Notes under the pieces: generated by a model
Seen by the model: the letters and a program-made list of their open reading frames with translations, nothing else
What the model was told of the DNA's origin: nothing
The model's database searches: none
Part shown: one piece after another, positions 40,515 through 49,799 of the stretch
How the letters are laid out: every line of letters starts with the position of its first letter
Numbering within the stretch: the stretch's first letter is position 1
Assembly (NCBI RefSeq): GCF_003002095.1
Contig: NZ_PVZC01000006.1
Coordinates: forward strand, 1-64,000
Reading direction: 5' to 3'
From: Allonocardiopsis opalescens
GTDB lineage: Bacteria > Actinomycetota > Actinomycetes > Streptosporangiales > Streptosporangiaceae
Length of the DNA stretch: 64,000 nt
Position numbers and translations under genes: made by a program

Positions 40515-42005
40515 GTGACAACCAACCCGAACGAGGCCGTGGGCGACACGTCGGCCACGGTGACACCCCGGCAGTGGATGGCGCTCTTCGTCATCGCCGG
40601 CGCCTTCGTCCTCGATGTCAGCGGACTGGCCGTCCTGAACGCCGCGCTGCCGGCCATCGGGACGAGCTTCACCATCGACGACTCCACTCTGCAGTGGGCG
40701 ATGACCTCCTACGCCGTCACCTTCGCGGGGTTCCTGCTGCTGGGCGGCCGGCTGGCCGACGTCAAGGGCCGGCGCCCGGTGTTCATCGCGGGCGTCGCCC
40801 TGTTCTGCGTGGCGGCGCTGGTGGGCGCCATGGCGCCCAACGCGCTCGTGCTGATCCTGGCCCGCGCCGCGCAGGGGCTGGGGGCCGCGCTGTCGGGTCC
40901 GGCGGCCCTGGCGCTGCTCACCGAGGTCTTCCCCGAGGGGCCGGCGCGCAACCGGGCCATGGGGATCTACACGGCCGTGGCCGCGGCGAGCTTCAGCGGC
41001 GGCATGATCCTGGGCGGGGTCCTCACCCAACTGCTGGGCTGGCGCTCGACCTTCATCTTCTCCGTCGTGCTCGGCGTGGCGGTCCTGGCGCTGTGCAAGG
41101 TCGCGCTGCCGCCCGGAGTGCGCAACGACCGGTCGCTGGACGTGCCCGGTGCCGTCCTGGTGACCCTCGGGCTGGCGTTGATCGTGTTCGGTCTGACCCG
41201 CGGCGCCGAGGTGGGTTGGGGCGATGCCACCACCGTGGTGCCGCTGGTGGTGGCGGTCGCGCTGCTGGGCGCGTTCGTCGCCTGGGAGCGGCGCGTGGCC
41301 GAGCCGCTGGTGCCGTTCTCCATCTTCGGCGGGGCGCCGGTCCGGGCCGCCGCCCTCGCGGCGTTCACGCACTTCGCCTCGGTCAACTCGATGCTGTTCT
41401 TCGCGCCGCTCTACATGCAGAACGTCCTGGGCTACAGCCCGCTTCAGTCGGGCCTGGCGATCGTGCCGATGGGCCTGTCCGTGGTGATCCTGTCCAACGT
41501 CACCGGCCGCCTGCTCCACCGGGTGGGCCAGGGCCCGTTCATGATCTACGGGATGCCGCTGATCGGCCTGGGCATCCTGACCTGGATGTGGACGGGCGAC
41601 GACACCAGCTACTGGCTGCTGCTCCCCGGCATCCTGATCATGACTCTGGGCCAGGCCACCACCTTCCCCGCGCTGACGGCCGCCTCCCTCACCGGAGTCC
41701 CCCAGCCCCAGCACGGCATCGCCGGCGCGGTCAACGTCACGGCCCAGCAGATCGGCTCCAGCGTCGGCATCGCCGCGCTGGTCGCCGTCGCGGCGGTCGG
41801 CACGGTGCCGGGCCCCTCCGGCGAGGTCGCCGGATACCACCTGGCGTACCTGACCGCGGCGATCGGCACTGTGGTCGGCTCGGTGCTGATGGCCATCGTC
41901 CTGCGCGGCGACGGCCGGGCGCGGCCGCACGCGGCCGCCGTGCCGGCGGCCCCGGCCGAGCAGCCGCACGCGCGGCCGGTGGAGAGCGGGACCACCGACC
42001 GCTGA
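40515..42005 (+). CDS. MFS multidrug exporter (EmrB/QacA-type, 14 helices)
   Basis: 496 aa. I chose the GTG at 40515, with GGAG 7 bases upstream; the frame stays open to 40422, but the extra residues are not membrane-like. Motif A GGRLADVKGRRPV follows helix 2 and motif C-like GGMILGGVLTQLLGW follows helix 5, as in drug:H+ antiporters. The hydrophobic segments fit 14 helices. Its place in the Rieske/SnoaL block suggests export of the product handled there. Confidence 0.88.
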   Translation: MTTNPNEAVGDTSATVTPRQWMALFVIAGAFVLDVSGLAVLNAALPAIGTSFTIDDSTLQWAMTSYAVTFAGFLLLGGRLADVKGRRPVFIAGVALFCVAALVGAMAPNALVLILARAAQGLGAALSGPAALALLTEVFPEGPARNRAMGIYTAVAAASFSGGMILGGVLTQLLGWRSTFIFSVVLGVAVLALCKVALPPGVRNDRSLDVPGAVLVTLGLALIVFGLTRGAEVGWGDATTVVPLVVAVALLGAFVAWERRVAEPLVPFSIFGGAPVRAAALAAFTHFASVNSMLFFAPLYMQNVLGYSPLQSGLAIVPMGLSVVILSNVTGRLLHRVGQGPFMIYGMPLIGLGILTWMWTGDDTSYWLLLPGILIMTLGQATTFPALTAASLTGVPQPQHGIAGAVNVTAQQIGSSVGIAALVAVAAVGTVPGPSGEVAGYHLAYLTAAIGTVVGSVLMAIVLRGDGRARPHAAAVPAAPAEQPHARPVESGTTDR

Positions 42006-42035
42006 GCCGCCCGCTCGGCCACCCCCTTCGAAGTC

Positions 42036-42073
42036 CGGCCGGGCGGCCGGCGCACCCGCCGGCCGCCCGGCCG
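42036..42073 (+). terminator. Terminator hairpin after the MFS exporter
   Basis: A perfect 17-bp stem (42036-42052 with 42057-42073) and 4-base loop, 31 bases past the stop. No T-run, as often in actinomycetes. Confidence 0.7.
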
Positions 42074-42209
42074 CACCGCGGAGACCTCGCACCGTCCGCG
42101 CCGGTCCGGGTGACCTCTGGCACCCACGGCAGGACGGCGGTTCCGCACGTCCGGTGAGACTACGCACAGTGATCAGATGACTGCGAACCAGTGAGAGGAG
42201 TCGACCGAT

Positions 42210-42734
42210 ATGGGCGCCACCCCACCCTGCCGGACCCGGGTCGTCGTGACCGGGCTCGTGGCCGCCGCCCTGCTGGCGGCCTGCGCAACCCCTCCGGCGG
42301 ACCCCGCCCCCCGGGCCGAGGCCGACGCCTCACCCGGGGAGGAGCAGCGCGCCCGCAGCGTGCGCACCGTCAACGCCTTCTACCGGTCCCTGCAGGACCG
42401 CGACATCGACCACCTGTCGACGCTGTGGACCACCGACGCCACCTACCGGATGCCCACCTCCCTGGAAGGGCCGCCCGGGGAACTCGTCGGACGTGAGGAG
42501 ATCGTCTCCGCGCTGGACGACTTCATCACCCGGTTCGGGGAGACCCACTTCACCTGGCAGGTCGAGCCCATGCTCGACCCCGGCCAGGTCATGGCCGTGT
42601 GGTCGTGCGACATCGATCTGCTGCGGGGCGGCTCCTACCGCAACGAGGGGGTGGCCATCTTCGAGATGAGCGGCGACCGCATCGCGGTGTTCCGCGAGTA
42701 CTACGACACCGCGGCCTTCCATGACGCCTTCTAG
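42210..42734 (+). CDS. SnoaL/NTF2-like lipoprotein (second copy type)
   Basis: 174 aa, ATG with GAGGAG upstream. Lipobox LLAAC places Cys near residue 25. The NTF2-like domain (about 50-170) starts VNAFYRSLQDRDIDHLSTLW and includes GREEIVSALDDF, similar in design to the lipoprotein at 36981. Probably a ligand-binding or cyclase-like exported protein; substrate unknown. Confidence 0.75.
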   Translation: MGATPPCRTRVVVTGLVAAALLAACATPPADPAPRAEADASPGEEQRARSVRTVNAFYRSLQDRDIDHLSTLWTTDATYRMPTSLEGPPGELVGREEIVSALDDFITRFGETHFTWQVEPMLDPGQVMAVWSCDIDLLRGGSYRNEGVAIFEMSGDRIAVFREYYDTAAFHDAF

Positions 42735-42742
42735 CCACCGGT

Positions 42743-42780
42743 ACGGCGCCCGGGCGGACGGACTCCGCCCCGGGCGCCGT
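42743..42780. terminator. Bidirectional terminator
   Basis: 12-bp arms ACGGCGCCCGGG (42743-42754) and CCCGGGCGCCGT (42769-42780) between convergent genes. Confidence 0.65.
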
Positions 42781-42794
42781 TGCGCGCGGCGCCG

Positions 42795-43163
42795 CTAGAA
42801 GGCCAGGGCCTGGGCCCGGCGGCGTACCTCGGTGCCGCGGTTGGCGGCGATGGCCTCGATGGGGGTGCCGGGCAGGGTGTCGTCGGCGGTGAACAGCCAC
42901 CGCAGCGCCGCCTCGGTGTCGTAGCCGCAGTCGGCGAGGACGGTGAGGGTGCCGGGCAGGCCCTTGAGGACGTCGTCGCCGGCCACGAAGGCGGCCGGGA
43001 CGGACAGCTCTCCGGACCGCACCACGCCGAGCAGGCGGTGGTCGCGGATCAGCTGCTTGACCTTGTTGGGGCTGACGCCCAGCCGGGAGCCGACTTCCTT
43101 GGCGGACAGCCATTCGCCCACGAGGGCGTCGGTGTCGCGGTCGATCTGTGTCACGTCTGCCAA
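42795..43163 (-). CDS. Rv2175c-family DNA-binding protein
   Basis: 122 aa. The N-terminal helix-turn-helix (EWLSAKEVGSRLGVSPNKVKQLIRDHRLLGV, about 17-47) is followed by the family's C-terminal helical domain (YDTEAALRWLFTADDTLPGTPIEAI). In Mycobacterium tuberculosis Rv2175c is a target of a Ser/Thr kinase. A PASTA kinase gene lies 2.5 kb away here, and the N-terminal Thr residues could be phosphorylated (inference). Confidence 0.88.
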   Translation of the reverse strand: MADVTQIDRDTDALVGEWLSAKEVGSRLGVSPNKVKQLIRDHRLLGVVRSGELSVPAAFVAGDDVLKGLPGTLTVLADCGYDTEAALRWLFTADDTLPGTPIEAIAANRGTEVRRRAQALAF

Positions 43164-43330
43164 TGTCCCACATTCCGGGGGCGGACAAACCCGCGCTCAG
43201 CGGTACCGGCCGCGCGGCGGCCGTCCCGGCCGGGCGCCCGGGGCACCGGCCGCGTACATTGCATACAACGAGAGGTACAGTGGACGAAACACCCGCGAGA
43301 CCCGAAGTCGGGCCTTGCGGGACATGCACC

Positions 43331-43417
43331 CGCGGGAGCCCGGTGAGCCGGGCTGAGAGGGAGACCGGAACGTCTCCGACCGCACGAACCTGATCCGGGT
43401 CATGCCGGCGAAGGGAG
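43331..43417 (+). promoter_or_regulatory. TPP riboswitch (thi box)
   Basis: Conserved CTGAGA (43353-43358) after a GAGCCCGG/CCGGG stem, then the second half ACCTGATCCGGGTCATGC and CGAAGGGAG. This is the standard thiamine-pyrophosphate aptamer. The GGGAG that closes the aptamer overlaps the thiO ribosome site, so ligand binding would block translation of thiO-thiS-thiG. Confidence 0.95.
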
Positions 43418-43425
43418 TGGAAGCG

Positions 43426-44567
43426 ATGACCGATGTCGTGATCGTCGGCGCGGGGGTGGTCGGCCTGGCCACCGCCTGGCGGTGCGCCCAGCGCGGCCTG
43501 GCCACCGTCCTGGTCGACCCCCGGCCCGCCGGCGGCGCCACCCGGGTGTCCGCCGGGATGCTCACCCCCACCACCGAGGCCGCCTACGGCGAGGAGGAGC
43601 TGGTCCGCTTCGCGCTGCGCTCGCGCGGGCTCTACCCGGCCTTCGCCGCCGAACTGGCCGAGGCGTCGGGCGCCGACCCCGGCTACCGCGCCGAGGGCAC
43701 CCTCCAGGTCGCCTTCGACAGCGACGACTGGGCGCAGCTGCGCGAGCTGCTGGCCTTCACCGAGCGGCTGGGCGTGCGCACCGAGCGCCTGACCTCGCGC
43801 GAGACCCGCCGCCTCGAACCGATGCTCAGCCCCGCCGTGCGCGGCGCCCTGTACGCGCCCGACGACCACTCGGTGGACCCCAGGCGGCTGGCCGCCGCGC
43901 TGCTGCGCGCCGCCGAGCGCGCCGGCGCGCGGCTGCTGCGGCGGCGGGCGGAGCGGCTGCTGCTGACCGCCGACGGCGCCGCGGCCGCCGGTGTGCTGCT
44001 GGACGACGGCACCGAGCTGCGGGCCCGCCAGGTGGTGCTGGCCGCCGGGGCCGACTGCGGCGAGCTGGCCGGGCTGCCCCGGGGAGCGGTGCCGACGATA
44101 CGGCCGGTCAAGGGCCAGATCCTGCGGCTGCGCGCGCCCGCCGGCTTCCTCACCCGCACCGTGCGCGGGCTGGTGCGGGGCACCCCCGTCTACCTGGTGC
44201 CGCGCGACGGCGGCGAACTGGTGCTGGGCGCCACCCAGGAGGAGCTGGGCCGCGACGAGCGGCTCACCGTCGGCGGGGTGTGGCAGCTGCTGCGCGACGC
44301 GCGCGAACTGGTGCCCGGCGTCGCCGAGCTGGAGATCACCGAGACCGCGGTGGGGCTGCGCCCCGGCGCCGCCGACAACCTGCCGCTGCTCGGGCCCACC
44401 GCGCTGCCGGGCCTGCAGTTGGCGGCCGGGCACTTCCGGCACGGCGTGCTGCTGGCCCCGGTCACCGCCGAGGTGATGGCCCACGCCGTGGCGGAGGAGA
44501 AGCTGCCCGACCACGCACGCGAGTTCGCCGCGACCCGCACCGCCGGGACCGCCGCGAGGACGAAGGG

Positions 44568-44571
<4 letters not shown>
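43426..44571 (+). CDS. thiO: Glycine oxidase ThiO
   Basis: 381 aa; oxidises glycine to the imine used for the thiazole ring. FAD motif VVIVGAGVVGLATAW at the N-terminus, STP/SAGMLTP loop, and the DAO-family C-terminal segment GLRPGAADNLPLLGP ... GHFRHGVLLAP. The ATG directly follows the TPP riboswitch. Confidence 0.95.
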
Positions 44572-45585
<1,014 letters not shown>

Positions 45586-45612
45586 GGTGCCGCCGACCCG
45601 AGGAGGCCCGAG

Positions 45613-45660
45613 ATGACCACGTTGACGGTACTCTGCCCGTACTGCCCAATTCGCCCGTAA
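45613..45660 (+). CDS. Possible 15-residue peptide with CPYC motif
   Basis: ATG with AGGAGG 6 bases upstream, encoding MTTLTVLCPYCPIRP and a TAA, 9 bases before the kinase start. The ribosome site is better than that of most genes here, but at this length it may be chance or a leader peptide. Confidence 0.3.
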   Translation: MTTLTVLCPYCPIRP

Positions 45661-45669
45661 ACTCGGCCC

Positions 45670-47724
45670 GTGGACACGACGCTCGCGGACCCGCTCATCG
45701 GAGCCATGCTCGATGGGCGCTATCGCGTTGAGTCGCGCATCGCCCGAGGCGGCATGGCCACCGTGTACGTGGCCCAGGACCTGCGGCTCGACCGCAGGGT
45801 CGCGCTCAAGGTGATGCACCCGTCGCTGAGCCTCGACGAGCGCTTCGTGGCGCGCTTCATCAACGAGGCCAAGTCGATCGCGCGGCTCACCCATCCCAAC
45901 ATCGTGCAGGTCTACGATCAGGGCACCGACCAGGGCCAGGTCTACCTCACGATGGAGTACGTCCCCGGGCGCACGCTGCGCGACCTGCTGGCCGCCCGGG
46001 GCCGGCTCACCGCGGCCGACGCGCTGCAGGTGCTGGTGCCGGTGCTCGCGGCGCTGGGCGCCGCCCACCAGAACGGCATCGTGCACCGCGACGTCAAGCC
46101 CGAGAACGTCCTCCTCACCAACGACGGCCGGGTCAGAGTGGCCGATTTCGGCCTCGCCCGCACCGTCGACGGCGACGAGCAGCGGCACACCGCCGTCGGC
46201 TCGGTGATCGGCACCGCCGGCTACATGCCGCCCGAGCAGGTCACCCTGGGCCGCACCGACGCCCGCGGCGACGTCTACTCGGCCGGGATCATGCTCTACG
46301 AGCTGGTCACCGGCGCGCTGCCGCACCAGGGCGACTCCCTGATGGCCGTGTCGTACCAGCACGTCAACACCGACGTCCCGCCGCCGTCACGCGCGGTGCC
46401 CGGCCTGCCGGCCTCCATCGACCGGCTGGTCGCCGAGGCCACCGACCGCGAGCCCCAGCGGCGCCCGGCCAACGCCATCCAGCTGCTGGCCGGGGTCTTC
46501 GACGCCTACCACAACCTCCCCGGCACCGGCGAGCAGCCGCTGATGCGCCAGCTCGGCTACGCCGCGGTGGCGGCGGCCACCGACCCGCCCGCCGCCGGCG
46601 ACCGCGGCACCTACGCCGCCACCCAGCTGGTCGGCATCACCTCCGACGACGACCCGCGCACCCAGACCCTGTCCGGCGTGCTGCGGCCCATCGTCGACGA
46701 CGACTACGACGACGATTACGACGACGACCTCGACGACGACTACGACCCGCCGCCCCGGCGCGGGTCCCGGCGCCGCCGCCGCGCGATGCACCCGTGGCTG
46801 GTGCCCGGCATCGCCATCGCGGCGGCGCTGGTGGTGCTGGTCGGCGGTATCGCCTGGTGGCTGGCGGCCACCTCGACCACGGTCACCCCCGACCTCACCG
46901 GCATGACCGAGGAGCAGGCGGTCGCGGCCGCCGAGGATGCCGGCCTGACCGTCGAGGTGGGCGAAGCTTCCTACAGCGACGACGTGGAGCCCGGCCTGGT
47001 GGCCGCCTCCACCCCCGAGGCCGGCACCGAGGTCGACAGCGGCAGCGTGGTCACCGTCTCCCTCTCGCAGGGGCCGCAGTTCGCGCCGGTGCCCGACGTG
47101 GTGGGCCGCACCCTGGACGAGGCGCTGGCCATGCTGGAGGAGGCCGGCCTCGACCAGGTCGAGCAGGAGGAGGCGACCTCCTTCACCGCGCCCGAGGGCA
47201 CCATCGTCGCCGTCACACCGTCGGTGGGCAGCAACGCCGACCGCGGCGAGCCGGTGGTGCTCCAGGTCAGCACCGGCTTCGAGATGCCGAACCTGGTCGG
47301 CATGAGCCGCCCCGACGCCGAGGCGCGCCTCAGCGAACTGGGCATGCAGGCCACCTTCACCGAGCGCGAGGACGACAGCGCGCCCGCCGGCCAGGTGCTG
47401 GAGCAGACCCCGGCCGAGGGCGAGGGCGTCAACCGCGAGACGGCGGTGCAGCTGGTGGTCTCCTCCGGGCCCGCGATGGTCACCGTGCCCGACATCCGCA
47501 ACTGGAACGAGGCCGACGCCGTCGCCGAGCTGCAGCGCCTGGGCCTCCAGGTCCAGGTGCACCAGCTCTTCGGCGGCGGGCAGGTCTACAACTGGCAGCC
47601 GCAGGGCCAGGTCGAGCCCGGCACCCAGATCCAGATCTGGACCTCACCGATCGGCGGCGGGGGCGGGCCGGGCGGGGGCGGACCCGGCGGAGGAAACGGC
47701 GGAGGCGGCCGCGACGACGACTGA
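45670..47724 (+). CDS. PASTA-domain Ser/Thr protein kinase (PknB/Stk type)
   Basis: 684 aa. The kinase domain spans about residues 14-275 with RGGMATVYVA, catalytic Lys in VALKVM, HRDVKPEN and DFGLA. A juxtamembrane linker (about 340-370) is extremely Asp/Tyr-rich and then Arg-rich. One transmembrane helix (about 375-397) is followed by four extracellular PASTA repeats and a Gly-rich tail. PASTA repeats bind muropeptides or lipid II. TAAACT lies 6 bases before the GTG, suggesting a leaderless transcript. It is not the pknB of the division cluster, judging by its neighbours. Confidence 0.94.
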   Translation: MDTTLADPLIGAMLDGRYRVESRIARGGMATVYVAQDLRLDRRVALKVMHPSLSLDERFVARFINEAKSIARLTHPNIVQVYDQGTDQGQVYLTMEYVPGRTLRDLLAARGRLTAADALQVLVPVLAALGAAHQNGIVHRDVKPENVLLTNDGRVRVADFGLARTVDGDEQRHTAVGSVIGTAGYMPPEQVTLGRTDARGDVYSAGIMLYELVTGALPHQGDSLMAVSYQHVNTDVPPPSRAVPGLPASIDRLVAEATDREPQRRPANAIQLLAGVFDAYHNLPGTGEQPLMRQLGYAAVAAATDPPAAGDRGTYAATQLVGITSDDDPRTQTLSGVLRPIVDDDYDDDYDDDLDDDYDPPPRRGSRRRRRAMHPWLVPGIAIAAALVVLVGGIAWWLAATSTTVTPDLTGMTEEQAVAAAEDAGLTVEVGEASYSDDVEPGLVAASTPEAGTEVDSGSVVTVSLSQGPQFAPVPDVVGRTLDEALAMLEEAGLDQVEQEEATSFTAPEGTIVAVTPSVGSNADRGEPVVLQVSTGFEMPNLVGMSRPDAEARLSELGMQATFTEREDDSAPAGQVLEQTPAEGEGVNRETAVQLVVSSGPAMVTVPDIRNWNEADAVAELQRLGLQVQVHQLFGGGQVYNWQPQGQVEPGTQIQIWTSPIGGGGGPGGGGPGGGNGGGGRDDD

Positions 47725-47727
47725 CGG

Positions 47728-47758
47728 CCGGGCGGCGGGGCGCTCCCCCGCCGCCCGG
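47728..47758. terminator. Bidirectional terminator
   Basis: A perfect 13-bp stem (47728-47740 with 47746-47758) and 5-base loop between the convergent kinase and oxidoreductase genes. Confidence 0.75.
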
Positions 47759-47766
47759 GCCCGCGC

Positions 47767-48369
47767 TCACAGCAGCGGCGGGCCGTCGCCGTCGTCCTCC
47801 TGGTAGGAGTAGCGCTGCTCCCGCCAGGGGTCGGCGCGGTTGTGGTAGCCGCGCTCCTCCCAGAAGCCGCGCCGGTCGCGGGTGAGGTACTCCACGCCGC
47901 GCACCCACTTCACGCTCTTCCAGCCGTACAGCCGCGAGACCACCAGCCGGACCGGGAAGCCGTGCTCGGGGCTCAGCTCCGCGCCGTCGCGGCGCAGCGC
48001 GAGCAGGGTGTCGCGGTGCAGGAAGTCGCCGAGCGCCATGTTGGCGCTGTAGCCGTACTCCGCCCAGACCATCACGTGGGTGGCCTCGGGGGCGGGCGGT
48101 GCCAGCTCCACCAGGGTGGCCGGGGCGACGCCCTCCCAGTGCACGTCGGGGATGGTGAACTTGGTGACGCAGTGGAAGTCGGCGGTGACGGCGGTGCGGG
48201 GCAGCTCCCGCAGCTGCGGCCAGGTCAGCCGGTGGGCGGCGCCCGAGGCGGTGGCCCCGAAGACGCGCAGGTCCCAGCGCTCCTCGCGGAAGGCCGGCAC
48301 CCTGCCGTAGTGCAGGACCGGCCAATTCCGAGGAACGTGCTGCCCAGGCGGAATCCGCCGCTCCCCCAC
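47767..48369 (-). CDS. Sulfite-oxidase-like molybdopterin oxidoreductase
   Basis: 200 aa from a GTG with GGGGAGG 5 bases upstream. The frame stays open to an ATG at 48486, but the extra 39 residues look non-conserved and would crowd the divergent promoter. The molybdenum ligand Cys lies in DFHCVTKF, with the pterin-binding region GFPVRLVVSRLYGWKSVKW typical of the YuiH/MsrP-like family. No signal peptide, so it appears cytosolic. Substrate unknown. Confidence 0.85.
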   Translation of the reverse strand: MGERRIPPGQHVPRNWPVLHYGRVPAFREERWDLRVFGATASGAAHRLTWPQLRELPRTAVTADFHCVTKFTIPDVHWEGVAPATLVELAPPAPEATHVMVWAEYGYSANMALGDFLHRDTLLALRRDGAELSPEHGFPVRLVVSRLYGWKSVKWVRGVEYLTRDRRGFWEERGYHNRADPWREQRYSYQEDDGDGPPLL

Positions 48370-48503
48370 GGGCCCCTCCCCTGCGGTGCCGGTGCCGCCG
48401 CTCCGTCGCGGCGGGTCCGTGCTGCCATCCTGCCATCCGGCGTCTTGACGGTGTACCGACGGGTGCTGCTGCTCTCGGCCGGTCATGCGCTATGGTGATT
48501 CAC

Positions 48504-48578
48504 ATGCGGCGCAGCTACTGGCGTTTTTTTGGCTACCGGTCCGAGGACAGGACGGTCGCCCGCCAGACGCTGCGCTAG
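48504..48578 (+). CDS. Aromatic-rich leader peptide of the DAHP synthase gene
   Basis: 24 aa with six aromatic residues within residues 5-11 (MRRSYWRFFGY). TATGGT (48491-48496) ends 7 bases before the ATG and no ribosome site is present, so the leader may be translated from a leaderless transcript. It is followed 9 bases later by a very strong terminator, the classical layout of transcription attenuation by aromatic amino acids. Confidence 0.8.
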   Translation: MRRSYWRFFGYRSEDRTVARQTLR

Positions 48579-48587
48579 ACGGACGAC

Positions 48588-48633
48588 CGACGAAGAGCCC
48601 CGGGCCACACGGCCCGGGGCTCTTCGTCGTTTT
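48588..48633 (+). terminator. Attenuator terminator upstream of aroF
   Basis: A perfect 19-bp stem (48588-48606 with 48611-48629), 4-base loop and TTTT, lying between the leader peptide and the DAHP synthase gene. Confidence 0.9.
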
Positions 48634-48695
48634 CCGCCCCCACCAGCCCGAGGAGCCCCACCGGGCGCCTCCGCACAGACAGGAACCCAGCCGCC

Positions 48696-49799
48696 ATGCC
48701 AAGCGCATCCACCACAGCCGACGCATCAGCCAAGCTCGTCGCCGTCATGGCGCCCGGCGCCGGTCCGGACGACGCCGCCGAGGTCGTGCGCGCGGTGACC
48801 GCCGATGGCGGCCGCGCCCTGGCCAGCCGCGGCGGCGGCCGCACGCTCGTGGGCCTCACCGGCACCGCGCGCACCGGGCCCGAGCGCCTGCGCGCGCTGC
48901 CCGGGGTGGCCGACGTGGTCGCGGTGACCGCCCCCTACCAGTTGGTGAGCAGGCAGACGGCGCCGGAGCGCACGGTGGTGCGGGTGGCCGGGGTGCCGAT
49001 CGGCGGCGACCACCTCACCCTGATCGCGGGCCCGTGCGCGGTGGAGACGCCCGACCAGGCCCTGGCGGCGGCGCGGATGGCCAAGGCGGCGGGGGCCGCG
49101 CTGCTGCGCGGGGGCGCGTACAAGCCGCGCACCTCGCCGTACGCCTTCCAGGGGCTGGGCGAGGAGGGCCTGCGCGTGCTGGCGGACGTGCGCGCCGACA
49201 CGGGGCTGCCGGTGGTGACGGAGGTGGTGGACCCGCGCGATGTGGAGCTGGTCGCCTCCTACGCGGACATGCTCCAGGTGGGCACCCGCAATATGCAGAA
49301 CTTCGCGCTGCTGCAGGCCGTGGGGGCGGCGCGGCGGCCGGTGCTGCTCAAGCGCGGCATGAACGCCACCATCGAGGAGTGGCTGCTGGCCGCGGAGTAC
49401 ATCGCCGAGCGCGGGAACCTGGACATCGTGCTGTGCGAGCGCGGTATCCGCACCTTCGAGCCGGCCACCCGCAACACCCTGGACATCAGCGCGGTGCCGG
49501 TGGCCCAGCGGCTGTCGCACCTGCCGGTGATCGTGGACCCCTCGCACTCCGGCGGCCGCCGCGACCTGGTGCTGCCGCTGTCGCGGGCGGCCGTGGCGGT
49601 GGGCGCCGACGGTCTGATCGTGGACGTGCACCCCAGCCCGGACGCCGCGCTGTGCGACGGCGCCCAGGCGCTCACCGGAGCCGACCTGGCCGAGCTGTCG
49701 CGCACCCTGGAGACCCTGCCGGCCCTGCTCGGCCGCTCGCTCACCCCGGCGCCGCAGGCGCCGGCCGCGGTGGCCGGGCTGGCTCCGCTGCCGGGCTAG
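48696..49799 (+). CDS. aroF: 3-deoxy-7-phosphoheptulonate (DAHP) synthase, type I beta
   Basis: 367 aa; first step of the shikimate pathway. An N-terminal ferredoxin-like regulatory domain (about 12-90) precedes the barrel with IAGPCAVE, RGGAYKPRTSPY, QVGTRNMQN, LLKRGMNAT, DPSHSGG and DVHPSPDAA. Expression is probably controlled by the leader peptide/terminator upstream. The stop overlaps the convergent thiI stop (CTAG). Confidence 0.96.
   Translation: MPSASTTADASAKLVAVMAPGAGPDDAAEVVRAVTADGGRALASRGGGRTLVGLTGTARTGPERLRALPGVADVVAVTAPYQLVSRQTAPERTVVRVAGVPIGGDHLTLIAGPCAVETPDQALAAARMAKAAGAALLRGGAYKPRTSPYAFQGLGEEGLRVLADVRADTGLPVVTEVVDPRDVELVASYADMLQVGTRNMQNFALLQAVGAARRPVLLKRGMNATIEEWLLAAEYIAERGNLDIVLCERGIRTFEPATRNTLDISAVPVAQRLSHLPVIVDPSHSGGRRDLVLPLSRAAVAVGADGLIVDVHPSPDAALCDGAQALTGADLAELSRTLETLPALLGRSLTPAPQAPAAVAGLAPLPG

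Noticed and set aside
48370..48486. N-terminal extension of the sulfite-oxidase-like protein
   Set aside because: Non-conserved-looking residues, and a much better ribosome site exists for the GTG at 48369.
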